Notes: generated from the sequence alone by a model not told the origin. Positions 7,946-16,597 are shown, counted from the stretch's first letter. The stretch is DNA of 64,000 bases from Rhodocyclales bacterium (GCA_028292485.1 JAQGMG010000025.1:1-64000), one strand, 5' to 3'. A program made the numbers and translations.

Positions 7946-10900
7946 TTGCTTCACATTCATCCTCCCTTGGCTTCCTTGCTCGATCTCCTGCTTTCCAAAG
8001 ACCGGCCCGCTTTGCATCGTGCGTTGCGGGCACTGCCTGCGCGTGTCGACAAGCTGCAGGACCTGCCGGATGGATTGAGGGAGAAGTTCGACCGCAGCAT
8101 CGCAGCACGCGGCAAACGTCGCGCGGGGCTGCCGGTACCGACGTTCCCGGAGGACCTGCCGGTCAACCAGCGGCGCGACGAGATCGCTGCCGCCATTCGC
8201 GACAACCAGGTGGTGATCATCTGTGGCGAGACGGGTTCCGGCAAAACGACGCAGATTCCAAAGATATGCCTGGAGCTGGGGCTCGGCGTAGCAGGGCTGA
8301 TCGGCCACACCCAGCCACGGCGTATCGCCGCGCGTGCAACGGCAACGCGTATTGCCGAAGAGCTGAACAGCGAGCTCGGTGGCGTGGTCGGCTACAAGAT
8401 CCGCTTCACGGATCACACCAAGCCCGAGAGTTATATCAAGCTGATGACCGATGGCATCCTGCTGGCGGAAACGCAGGGGGACCCGTTGCTGTCGGCGTAT
8501 GACACGCTCATCATCGACGAGGCGCACGAGCGCAGCCTGAACATCGATTTCCTGCTCGGCTACTTGCGCACCCTGTTGCCCAAGCGGCGCGACCTCAAGG
8601 TGATTGTCACCTCGGCGACCCTGGATGCCGAACGCTTTGCCAACCACTTTGCCAGCGACGGAAAACCCGCGCCGGTCATCGAAGTGTCGGGCCGACTGTA
8701 TCCGATAGAAGTGCGCTACCGGCCCATCGAAGACGAGACCAAGCCTGGCTTCGTTGCACAACAAACCCAGCGCGAACGAGAACTGGCGGCCCAGCGCGCC
8801 GCGCGTCGGCAAGACAAGGATTTGTACGAAGCCATCGTCGATGCCGTTGATGAGCTGCAGGGTGAAGGCCTCGGTGACGTGCTGGTCTTCCTGCCTGGTG
8901 AGCGCGAGATTCGCGAAGCTGCCGAAGCGCTGCGCAAACATTCCTTCGGCAATCATGGACCGGGCACCGAGATACTGACCTTGTTTGCGCGTCAGTCGGC
9001 GCAGGAACAGCAGCGCGTGTTCGGGCGATCAAACGGTCGGCGCGTCGTGCTGTCGACCAATGTGGCCGAGACCTCGCTGACCGTGCCCGGTATTCGCTAC
9101 GTGGTCGATGCGGGGCTGGCGCGCATGAATCGTTACTCGGTGCGTAACAAGGTCGAGCTGCTGCAAGTCGAGAAGATCGCACAGAGTGCGGCCAAGCAGA
9201 GGGCAGGGCGCTGCGGTCGCGTGCAGGATGGCATCTGCATACGTCTGTATGCCGAAGAAGATTTCAACCGGCGGCTGGAGCATACCGAGCCGGAGATTCT
9301 GCGTTCATCGCTGGCTGGCGTCATCCTGCGCATGAAGTCGTTGCATCTTGGCGCGGTCGAGGAATTTCCATTCATCGATGCGCCGACGCCGCGTGCAATT
9401 GGTGACGGCTATCAGCTGCTGCAAGAGCTGGGTGCGGTAGACGATTCCCCTCTCTCGCTTGCGGGAGAGGGTGCCCCAAAGGGGCGGGAGAGGGTGCCAC
9501 CATCCCTCTCCCCCAGCCCCTCTCCCGCAAGCGGGCGAGGGGAGCTTAGTGCGGCTTCGCCGTTCGCAAAGATGGAACTCACGCCCATCGGCAAGGAGCT
9601 CGCCAAGCTGCCGCTGGACCCGAAGATCGGCCGCATGTTGTTGGCAGCGCGCGATCGTGGTTGCCTTGATGAAGTGCTGATCATTGCTGCGGCATTGTCG
9701 ACGCAAGACCCGCGCGAGCGCCCGCCGGAGCAGACGGGCACAGCCGATCAGGCGCATGCGAAATTCCGTATGCCGCGCGGTCAGGAGACTGAACAGGTCG
9801 GAGAGGACAAGAACGAAGCGCGTTCGGAATTCCTCTGGTTCGTGAATCTATGGACAGTCGCTGATGAAGTCTGGAAGCACGAGGGTTCGTCCAAACAAAA
9901 AGCCTGGTGCAAGCAGTATTTCCTGTCGTGGATGCGCATGCGCGAATGGCGAGATGTGCACGGCCAGTTGCATGCGCTGTGCGCCGAGCATGGCTGGATA
10001 AAGAAGGATGTGCCCCCTTCTACCGTCATTCCGGCGAAAGCCGGAATCCAGAACGCGGGGAGCGCTGATGCACGGCACCGTTCAAAGCCACTGGATTCCG
10101 GCTTTCGCCGGAATGACGAGGCTCACTACGAGGCCATCCACAAGGCCTTGCTGACGGGATTGCTCGGCCACATCGGCGTGAAGCAGGAAGAAACAGTTGG
10201 TCAGAATGCCGGTGCCTATCTCGGCGCGCGCGCCATCCGCTTCTGGCCGCATCCGAGTTCGTATCTCGCCAAGAAAGCCGGCAAGTGGTTAATGGCTGCC
10301 GAGTTGATCGACACCTCACGCCTGTATGCACGTTGCATTGCACGCATCGAGCCGGAATGGATCGAGGAAATCGGCGGGCATCTCGTCAAGCGGCAGGTGT
10401 ATGAGCCGCATTGGGAAAAGAAGCACGGCGCCGTGCGCGCTTATGAGCGCGGCGTGCTGTACGGGCTCACGCTCTACGCGCGTCGGCCAGTAAACTATTC
10501 ACATATCGACCCGGTGGCGTGCCGCGAGATTTTCATTCGCGAAGCCTTGGTCGAAGGTGATCTGGACGATGCGCATGCCAACGGCATGCCATTCTTCCAG
10601 CACAACGAGCGCCTGATGGTCGAGATCGAGCGGCTGGAGCACAAGATGCGCCGCCCCGATCTATTGGTCGACAAATCGCTGATCGAGGCCTTTTACGACG
10701 CGCAGATTCCGGCAGACGTGACCGATGTGCGCAGCTTCGAGGCCTGGCGCAAGAAGGCTGAGCGTGAACAGCCGCGTCTCTTGCATCTCGAGCGCGAGCA
10801 GTTGATGCGCCACGAGGCGGCGGGCGTCACCAGTGACAACTTTCCCGGCTCGATGATGGTGCTGGGGCAAAAACTCAAGCTGACCTACGTGCACGAACCG

Positions 10901-12376
10901 CGCGACCCGGAAGACGGCGTGACCTTGAGCGTGCCGCTCGCGATGCTCAATCAGGTGCCGATCAATCGCTGCGAGTGGCTGGTGCCGGGCTTGCTCGAAG
11001 AGAAGGTCGCATCGCTGATGAAGAGCGTGCCGCCCAAGCATCGGCACCGCTTGCAGCCGATCAGCGAGAGCGCACGCGAATTCATGGTCGCATTCAACGA
11101 GAAGAAATTCGATACCGAACAGCCGCTGCTGCGCGGCTTGCAGACCTTCGTCGAGGAACGCGTACAGCTCAAGCTACCGCTGGAAAGCTTCCGCACGGAG
11201 AACCTGAATCTGCATTGCTTCATGAATTTCCGCGTCATCGATGAACACGGCCGTGCGCTGGGGCAGTCGCGCAATCTGATGGATTTGCGGTTGCGCTTGA
11301 AGGATCAGGTACTGGCGGCGTTCCGGGCGGGGCAGGTGGAAGGGTCGATTGGGGCGCAGTTGGCGGGGTTGGACGTAACACGCAAGGTGCCTGACTTATC
11401 AACGCCACCCTCACCCCAACCCCTCTCCCCTCAAGGGAGAGGGGCTTCTGAACCCTCTCCCTTGAGGGGAGAGGGTGGCCCGGAGGGCCGGGTGAGGGTA
11501 GGGAGCAATGTTCCGGATGCGGCACTCTCGGGTCTCACGACCTGGTCCTTCGGCGAACTCCCCGAACTCCTCGAAGTAAAAGTCGGCAATCGCGCGCTGA
11601 TCGGCTTCCCCGCGCTGCATGACGACGGCAACGCGGTCAGCCTGCGTCCTTTCGATACGGAAGAAGAAGCTACGCGCATGCATGCCAAGGGTCTGGCGCG
11701 CTTGTTCGCTCTGACGCTGAAGGATCAGGTGAAAAACATCGAGCGTCTGCCGGGCTTGCGCGAGCTTGCCTTGAAGTTCCTGCCCTTCGGCAGCGAGGCG
11801 GAGCTCAAGGCGCAATTGGTTGAAGCCACACTCACGCGTACCTGCCTGTTGCCACCATGGCCGACGGATGCCGAATCCTTCACTCTGCGTACGCAGCAGG
11901 CCAAGCCACGCATCATGCTGGTGGCGCAGGAGCTGATGCGCCTGGTGGGCACACTGCTCACCGAGCACGCGACGGTCACGAAGAAGCTGGTAGGCCTGAA
12001 AGGGGGCGATACGCTGGCGGCCGATATCCACGCGCAGCTCGAGCGCCTCATGCCGAAGGACTTCCTGATGGCGAATCCCTATGAGCGTCTGGCGCATTTC
12101 GCGCGTTATCTGAAAGCGGCAGCGGTGCGGGTGGACAAATGGCGCAACGATCCAGCACGCGATGCGCAATTGCTGGGCGAGTGGCGTTCGGTGTCGACGC
12201 CGTTCGAGCGTGAGCATCTGGCCAAGTTGAAAGCCAACGTGGTTGACCCGCAGCTGGAGGAATTCCGCTGGCAGCTCGAGGAGTTGCGCGTGAGCCTGTT
12301 TGCGCAGGAACTCAAGACGCCTGTGCCGGTGAGTGTGAAGCGGTTGCAGAAGGTCTGGTCGGGCAGGCCGCGGTAG
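7946..12376 (+). CDS. hrpA: ATP-dependent RNA helicase HrpA with three repeat-derived inserts
   Basis: DEAH-box helicase of 1476 residues, implicated in mRNA processing and in rescue of stalled or collided ribosomes. Motifs: Walker A GETGSGKT (94-101), DEAH at 191-194, SATLDAERF, then RAGRCGR, a helicase-associated domain (FPFIDAPTPRAIGDGYQLL) and a long HrpA-specific C-terminal region. E. coli HrpA is about 1300 residues; much of the excess is three in-frame palindromic-repeat inserts at about residues 501-544, 694-725 and 1154-1185. They fall between conserved blocks (GAVD|ELTPIG, KKDV|HYEAIH, and just before LTTWSFGELPE). The start is uncertain: the first usable codon in this frame after the stop at 7904 is TTG 7946; a nearby ATG (7936) is out of frame. 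Confidence 0.93.
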   Translation: MLHIHPPLASLLDLLLSKDRPALHRALRALPARVDKLQDLPDGLREKFDRSIAARGKRRAGLPVPTFPEDLPVNQRRDEIAAAIRDNQVVIICGETGSGKTTQIPKICLELGLGVAGLIGHTQPRRIAARATATRIAEELNSELGGVVGYKIRFTDHTKPESYIKLMTDGILLAETQGDPLLSAYDTLIIDEAHERSLNIDFLLGYLRTLLPKRRDLKVIVTSATLDAERFANHFASDGKPAPVIEVSGRLYPIEVRYRPIEDETKPGFVAQQTQRERELAAQRAARRQDKDLYEAIVDAVDELQGEGLGDVLVFLPGEREIREAAEALRKHSFGNHGPGTEILTLFARQSAQEQQRVFGRSNGRRVVLSTNVAETSLTVPGIRYVVDAGLARMNRYSVRNKVELLQVEKIAQSAAKQRAGRCGRVQDGICIRLYAEEDFNRRLEHTEPEILRSSLAGVILRMKSLHLGAVEEFPFIDAPTPRAIGDGYQLLQELGAVDDSPLSLAGEGAPKGRERVPPSLSPSPSPASGRGELSAASPFAKMELTPIGKELAKLPLDPKIGRMLLAARDRGCLDEVLIIAAALSTQDPRERPPEQTGTADQAHAKFRMPRGQETEQVGEDKNEARSEFLWFVNLWTVADEVWKHEGSSKQKAWCKQYFLSWMRMREWRDVHGQLHALCAEHGWIKKDVPPSTVIPAKAGIQNAGSADARHRSKPLDSGFRRNDEAHYEAIHKALLTGLLGHIGVKQEETVGQNAGAYLGARAIRFWPHPSSYLAKKAGKWLMAAELIDTSRLYARCIARIEPEWIEEIGGHLVKRQVYEPHWEKKHGAVRAYERGVLYGLTLYARRPVNYSHIDPVACREIFIREALVEGDLDDAHANGMPFFQHNERLMVEIERLEHKMRRPDLLVDKSLIEAFYDAQIPADVTDVRSFEAWRKKAEREQPRLLHLEREQLMRHEAAGVTSDNFPGSMMVLGQKLKLTYVHEPRDPEDGVTLSVPLAMLNQVPINRCEWLVPGLLEEKVASLMKSVPPKHRHRLQPISESAREFMVAFNEKKFDTEQPLLRGLQTFVEERVQLKLPLESFRTENLNLHCFMNFRVIDEHGRALGQSRNLMDLRLRLKDQVLAAFRAGQVEGSIGAQLAGLDVTRKVPDLSTPPSPQPLSPQGRGASEPSPLRGEGGPEGRVRVGSNVPDAALSGLTTWSFGELPELLEVKVGNRALIGFPALHDDGNAVSLRPFDTEEEATRMHAKGLARLFALTLKDQVKNIERLPGLRELALKFLPFGSEAELKAQLVEATLTRTCLLPPWPTDAESFTLRTQQAKPRIMLVAQELMRLVGTLLTEHATVTKKLVGLKGGDTLAADIHAQLERLMPKDFLMANPYERLAHFARYLKAAAVRVDKWRNDPARDAQLLGEWRSVSTPFEREHLAKLKANVVDPQLEEFRWQLEELRVSLFAQELKTPVPVSVKRLQKVWSGRPR
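9446..9576. repeat. Family C repeat inserted in hrpA (insert 1)
   Basis: Several inverted CCCTCTC / GAGAGGG blocks read in frame as Ser/Pro/Gly/Arg-rich sequence (SLAGEGAPKGRERVPPSLSP and so on). The unit continues beyond the palindromes: the tail up to about 9576 matches the tail of the intergenic element at 34224-34319 (GTGC.GCTTCGC.GTT.G.AAAG.TGG). The conserved helicase sequence resumes at ELTPIG, so the whole block from about 9446 to 9576 looks inserted. Confidence 0.85.
10025..10117. repeat. Family B repeat pair inserted in hrpA (insert 2)
   Basis: Begins GTCATTCCGGCGAAAGCCGG and ends with the inverted copy CCGGCTTTCGCCGGAATGAC. It is read in frame as TVIPAKAGIQ ... LDSGFRRND, the familiar translation of this repeat type. 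The reading frame is uninterrupted on both sides. Confidence 0.9.
11407..11499. repeat. Family C repeat inserted in hrpA (insert 3)
   Basis: Starts ACCCTCACCCCAACCCCTCT and ends GGGCCGGGTGAGGGT, with an inner pair CTCTCCCCTCAAGGGAGAGG / CCTCTCCCTTGAGGGGAGAG. It is translated in frame as Pro/Ser/Gly/Arg-rich sequence between the variable DVTRKVPD stretch and the conserved WSFGELPE block. Confidence 0.9.
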
Positions 12377-12390
12377 GTCGTAGGTTTGAG

Positions 12391-12495
12391 GTAGGTTGGG
12401 GTGAGCGTCAGCGATGCCCAACGCGAAACGTCAATCCAGCACTGCACGATTTCCGCGACCGATGTTGGGTATCGCTGGCGCTCACCCCAACCTAC
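12391..12495. repeat. Family A palindromic element, full-length copy
   Basis: 105 bp with 32-base arms (12391-12422, 12464-12495) beginning GTAGGTTGGGGTGAGCG. The loop is the reverse complement of the loop in the 4645-4746 copy apart from scattered changes, so the two are opposite-orientation members of one family. Confidence 0.85.
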
Positions 12496-12637
12496 GTCAG
12501 CGGGAACGGTCGACCACCACAATTTGCCGGTCCCGTCCCACCCCAGCGGCAAATCTTGCCGCTTTCCTGATCGCCGCAAACCCAATAAACACGCGGCTCT
12601 CCGCGATGGGCCCCGCCGTTGCTGCCTCTTGCGCAAC

Positions 12638-12653
12638 TGGCAAAGGTCTTGCT
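12638..12653 (+). promoter_or_regulatory. Sigma-54 (RpoN) -24/-12 promoter for flgK
   Basis: TGGCAAAGGTCTTGCT against the consensus TGGCACG-N4-TTGCW: the invariant GG and GC are present with exactly 10 bases between them, TTGC is perfect, and only positions 6 and 7 differ. Initiation would be near 12663, about 10 bases before the AAGGAG site and 26 before the flgK ATG. Sigma-54 control of hook and hook-associated genes is known in polar-flagellated proteobacteria. An activator (FleQ/FlrC type) site was not identified. Confidence 0.6.
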
Positions 12654-12688
12654 ATCTCCTCACCAGATAGTCAAGGAGTGCCCGTCCC

Positions 12689-14740
12689 ATGAGTCTAATG
12701 AATATCAGCCTCTCCGCCCTGAATGCCGCACAGGCAGGGCTGGCGACGACCGGGCACAACATCGCGAATGCCTCGACTGATGGTTACAACCGTCAGCGCG
12801 TCGTGCAGTCCACCCAGACGCCGCAATTCTCAGGGGTGGGGTTCTTCGGTCAAGGCACCAAGGTCGATAGCGTCCAGCGTGTCTACAGCCAGTTCCTCAC
12901 CAGCCAGGTGATGGCGGCCGATACCGCGAAGACCGAGTTCTCCACGTATGACAACGAAATCAAGCAGATCGACAATCTGCTGTCAGACGATACAGCCGGC
13001 TTGTCGCCTGCCATAAATGATTTCTTCGCCGGTATGCAGGAAGTGTCGACGAATCCGTCGAGCATTCCATCGCGCCAGTCGCTGCTCTCGTCGAGCGAGT
13101 CCCTTGTCGACCGCTTCCATTCGCTGAGCCAACGCCTCATCGAAATTCGCAATGGCGTGCAGTCGCAGTTGTCTGCCTCCGCACAGACCGTTACCGCGCT
13201 GGCAAGGCAGGTGGCGGAGCTCAATTATCGTATCGGCATCACCGAGACCGGTGGCACTGCCCAGCCGGCCAATGATCTTCATGATCTGCGTGACAATCTC
13301 ATCACGCAGATCAACCAGGAAGTGCGCGTCAGCTCTTCCACGCAGGCCGATGGCTCGATCAATCTGTTCTTCGGTTCTGGCCAGCCTCTTGTTGTCGGGC
13401 AGACCGCGTATGGTCTCAGCGTCGGTCAGTCGCCATCGAACCCGCAAGAGCAGGCGATATTTTCTCAGGTTGGTACGTCGCAGATTCTGATATCGGACGA
13501 TCTGATCACCGGCGGCCGTATGGGCGGCCTCATCCGTTTTCGCGAAGAGGCGCTGAATGCTGCACAGAACCAGCTGGGTCGCCTCGCAGTAACGATCTCG
13601 AAGAACATGAATGCGCAGAATGCGCTGGGCCAGGACCTCGATGGCAAACTGGGCGGCCTGTTCTTCAACACCTTGCGTCCGGACGTCACGCAGCTCTCGA
13701 GTACCGCAGCGGTGGCTGTCACGGCGACCTACACGCAGGCGCAGGATCTCAAGGATGAGGACTACACCCTCAGCTATTTCACCGCGACCGGCTACACCAT
13801 GCGGCGCAATTCGGATGGCGTGACTGTCTACACCGGAGCGACACCGCCTGATGGCACGACGACGGACCCGACCAATGCGGACAAGACCATCCGTTATGGG
13901 TTTGCATTGGCCGTCGGCAGCACGCCCACCAATGGCGACACCTTCCTGATCCAGCCAACGCGTAACGCTGCGCAAAACATTCAGCTGGCTATCCAGGATA
14001 CGCGCAAGGTCGCAGCCGCCGCACCGTTCGCGCTGGCTTCCGAAACGAGCAACAGCGGTACCGCCAAGATTACGGACGGGGCCGTCGTTTCGACAACGGG
14101 CTTCGATACGGTAGTCGTCGATGGCAAGCCGGATTTCGGTGCCATCACGGTGACTTACAACGCCACGACCAAGACCTTCAGCGCGGTGAATGCGGCAGGT
14201 GCGGCCGTGCCGCTACGGGTACGCAGCGGCGCCAGCGCGCTGGATCCGTCAGATCCGGGCACGTCATCGGGCTCTCTGGCACTCAACAACACCTACGATC
14301 CCGCTGTCGATGCAGGCGGCAAGACTTTCGAGATCGGCTCGCCAGCGATCTCTTTCAAGATCAGCGGCAACCCGAACAACGGCGATGTTTTCCGCATCAG
14401 CGTCAATACGCAGGGCATCACCGACAACCGTAACGCTCTCGCCATGGGCGCCATGCAGAACGCCAAGACAATGCTCAATGGCGGCGCCAACTATGGCTAT
14501 GCGTACTCGCAACTGGTGAGCGATGTCGGCACGCTGTCACGCGATGCCGAGGTCGGTGTCAGCGCGCAACAAGGCCTGTATGACCAGGCCGTCGCGAGTC
14601 AGCAGAGCTTGTCCGGTGTAAACCTTGATGAAGAAGCGGCCAATTTGATCCGTTATCAACAGGCATACCAGGCGGCTGCGCGTGCAATGAATATTGCCAA
14701 GAGCCTGTTCGATGAAATTCTGGCAGTAGCACGCGGCTAA
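12689..14740 (+). CDS. flgK: Flagellar hook-filament junction protein FlgK (HAP1)
   Basis: Structural protein exported by the flagellar type III apparatus that joins hook to filament. The conserved N-terminal rod-type motif is present (SLMNISLSALNAAQAGLATTGHNIANASTDGYNRQ) with the matching C-terminal heptad region (SGVNLDEEAANLIRYQQAYQAAARAMNIA). At 683 residues it is longer than the E. coli protein (547); the surplus lies in the central surface-exposed D2/D3 domains (about residues 330-600), which vary between species. It is preceded by a sigma-54 type promoter and followed by flgL after 88 bases. No other flagellar genes are in the window, so this pair is separate from the main flg cluster. 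Confidence 0.95.
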   Translation: MSLMNISLSALNAAQAGLATTGHNIANASTDGYNRQRVVQSTQTPQFSGVGFFGQGTKVDSVQRVYSQFLTSQVMAADTAKTEFSTYDNEIKQIDNLLSDDTAGLSPAINDFFAGMQEVSTNPSSIPSRQSLLSSSESLVDRFHSLSQRLIEIRNGVQSQLSASAQTVTALARQVAELNYRIGITETGGTAQPANDLHDLRDNLITQINQEVRVSSSTQADGSINLFFGSGQPLVVGQTAYGLSVGQSPSNPQEQAIFSQVGTSQILISDDLITGGRMGGLIRFREEALNAAQNQLGRLAVTISKNMNAQNALGQDLDGKLGGLFFNTLRPDVTQLSSTAAVAVTATYTQAQDLKDEDYTLSYFTATGYTMRRNSDGVTVYTGATPPDGTTTDPTNADKTIRYGFALAVGSTPTNGDTFLIQPTRNAAQNIQLAIQDTRKVAAAAPFALASETSNSGTAKITDGAVVSTTGFDTVVVDGKPDFGAITVTYNATTKTFSAVNAAGAAVPLRVRSGASALDPSDPGTSSGSLALNNTYDPAVDAGGKTFEIGSPAISFKISGNPNNGDVFRISVNTQGITDNRNALAMGAMQNAKTMLNGGANYGYAYSQLVSDVGTLSRDAEVGVSAQQGLYDQAVASQQSLSGVNLDEEAANLIRYQQAYQAAARAMNIAKSLFDEILAVARG

Positions 14741-14828
14741 GGGCGGTACGAGCTTGTACGAAGAAGTCTTACGAGAAGTTTTACGAAATAGCGGTACGCA
14801 AGCGTTGCAGGAAAGTAAGAGGTAGGCC

Positions 14829-16046
14829 ATGAGAATCAGTACTGCGCAAATCTACGGTGGCACCGTCAGCAACATTACGCGGCAGCAGAGCGATATGCTG
14901 AAGTTGCAGAACCAGTTATCGACGGGCAAGCGCGTGGTCTCGCCAAGCGACGACCCTGTGGCTGCCGCGCGCGCGCTGGAGGTGTCGCAGGCTGCCGACC
15001 AGGTGAAACTGAGCAAGGATGCGCAAGGCACGGCCAACGACTCCCTGGCTTCGCTGGATAGCAAACTGGGTGAAGTCGGCGACCTCTTTTCGTATATTCG
15101 TCAGCGTGCCATCCAGGCCGGCAGCGCGACGCTCAGTCAGTCAGACCGCGATTCGATCGCGCAGGACATGCAGTCGCAGTTCGACAGCATGTTGTCGATG
15201 GCCAATACCACCAATGAGAATGGCGAATACGTGTTCTCCGGCTACAAGGGAGACGTGCAGCCGTTCAGCGGTTCGCTAGCGGGCGTCAGTTACGCGGGCG
15301 ATCAGGGCCAGCGCACCGTCCATGTTTCAAACACGCGCAATATTCCCGTGAGCCTGAGTGGCAGTGAAGTCTTCATGAGCATCCAGACCTCGGGGCAGAG
15401 CTTCAACGCCCAGCCTTCGCTCGGCAACACCGGTACGGCGACGGTTTCTTCGTCGGCAGTTGTCGGCACCTATGCGGGCGGCCAGTACGGCATCCGCTTT
15501 ACATCTGCCACCGCCTATAACATCTACGATCGCGCTGCTGATCCGGCAATGACCGGCGCCGCACTTGCCAGCGGCACTTACACGGCAGGCTCGCCGATCA
15601 ACCTGCCGCCATTGCCGGCAGCTGCGCAGATCCAGGTGACCCTCAACGGTACGCCGGCCGCCTCCGACACGTTTGCGGTCAATCCCAGCAGCGGGACGAC
15701 GGATGCCTTCAAGATGATGGCCGACTTCATCACCAATCTGAAGACGGGGGGCACGGGCGCTGCGTACTTCAATTCGATCCAGAACACCATGTCGCTGGCC
15801 GATAGCGCGCAGGAAAATGTCCTGCGCCTGCGCTCCCAGACCGGCTCACGCCAGCTCGAGCTGGAGTCGCTTGGCAATATCGCCGATGACCTCACCTTGC
15901 AATATGCCGATGCCACGCAGCGCCTCGTAGGTGTCGATTATGCAAAAACCATTTCCGACTACCAACTGCAGCAGACCTATCTCGAGGCTTCACGCAATAC
16001 CTTCGTGAAGACAACCAGTCTGAGCCTGTTCAGCTTCCTGTCATGA
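14829..16046 (+). CDS. flgL: Flagellar hook-filament junction protein FlgL (HAP3)
   Basis: Second junction protein, placed between FlgK and the flagellin filament. The 405-residue protein has the flagellin-like N-terminal coiled coil (MRISTAQIYGGTVSNITRQQ ... TGKRVVSPSDDPVAAARALE) and a C-terminal helix ending LEASRNTFVKTTSLSLFSFL, with a variable Thr/Ala-rich centre. The ATG at 14829 is preceded by AAGTAAGAGG. Its last four bases, ATGA, contain the start of the next gene, a lipoprotein, so the two are translationally coupled. The 88-base flgK-flgL spacer carries an irregular run of TACGA motifs. Confidence 0.95.
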   Translation: MRISTAQIYGGTVSNITRQQSDMLKLQNQLSTGKRVVSPSDDPVAAARALEVSQAADQVKLSKDAQGTANDSLASLDSKLGEVGDLFSYIRQRAIQAGSATLSQSDRDSIAQDMQSQFDSMLSMANTTNENGEYVFSGYKGDVQPFSGSLAGVSYAGDQGQRTVHVSNTRNIPVSLSGSEVFMSIQTSGQSFNAQPSLGNTGTATVSSSAVVGTYAGGQYGIRFTSATAYNIYDRAADPAMTGAALASGTYTAGSPINLPPLPAAAQIQVTLNGTPAASDTFAVNPSSGTTDAFKMMADFITNLKTGGTGAAYFNSIQNTMSLADSAQENVLRLRSQTGSRQLELESLGNIADDLTLQYADATQRLVGVDYAKTISDYQLQQTYLEASRNTFVKTTSLSLFSFLS

Positions 16047-16597
16047 GACGCGGCGCCATATTCAAGGCAGGCGTTTCAGTTGTCCTGGCCACTACGCTGC
16101 TGGCAGGCTGCAGTACCCAGAACGCGGACGGCAAGGTCGACGCGAGCCTTGCCGACCGTGGCATATCGCGCCCGGGCTTCAAAGGCAGTTTCCTGCCCCA
16201 GGGAAAATTCCAGATCACGCCCACGTATGGCATTACCTACGTAGACATGATCCTGATCGCTGGTGCAGTGGCATTGGTCTATCAAATCGTGGACCCTACG
16301 GCCCCGAATTGGGACATTCTCGAAAAGCGACTGCCAAACCGCCGCGTGCAATACAGCTTGCGCATGCAGATGGTTCATATCGGCGGCGAAGGCGAAGCGC
16401 GCCAGATCCTGGCACGGCGTGCAGCCGAGCTTGCCCGTGAAGAAGGCATGACGGGCTATCAGATACAAAGCTATAGCGAATCGATCGACTCGCGTATTTT
16501 CCTGCCGCGTCGTACCGCAGAAGCCGAAGTCATCATGGTCGCGCCCGTCAAGACTGCGCCCGTCATCGAGGCAAGACCGCCGCTCGCCTCCCTTTGA
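16043..16597 (+). CDS. Uncharacterised lipoprotein overlapping flgL
   Basis: A 184-residue predicted lipoprotein: a lipoprotein signal peptide with lipobox LLAGC (Cys23), a second hydrophobic stretch (VDMILIAGAVALVYQIV, about 67-83), then a soluble C-terminal region with basic and acidic patches ending in a Pro/Ala-rich tail. I recognise no named domain. Its ATG overlaps the flgL stop (ATGA), so it is co-translated with flgL, which suggests but does not prove a link to the flagellar envelope assembly. Residue +2 after the Cys is Ser, which in enterobacterial rules would favour outer-membrane sorting. It could equally be an unrelated envelope protein riding on the transcript. Confidence 0.8.
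   Translation: MRRGAIFKAGVSVVLATTLLAGCSTQNADGKVDASLADRGISRPGFKGSFLPQGKFQITPTYGITYVDMILIAGAVALVYQIVDPTAPNWDILEKRLPNRRVQYSLRMQMVHIGGEGEARQILARRAAELAREEGMTGYQIQSYSESIDSRIFLPRRTAEAEVIMVAPVKTAPVIEARPPLASL

Larger units (their letters stand above)
12377..12688. other. 312-bp hrpA-flgK intergenic region
   Basis: Holds a full family A element (12391-12495), about 140 bases with no recognisable gene, then a sigma-54 type promoter (12638-12653) and an AAGGAG ribosome-binding site (12673-12678) for flgK. The short GTAGGTCGTAGG immediately after the hrpA stop may be a remnant of another family A terminus. Confidence 0.7.

Noticed and set aside
7750-8502. Overlapping frame with ATG at 7936 as the true hrpA start followed by a frameshift
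   Set aside because: The frame from 7936 encodes no helicase-like sequence; the conserved N-terminal region is in the 7946 frame from its first residues, so a TTG start is simpler than a frameshift.
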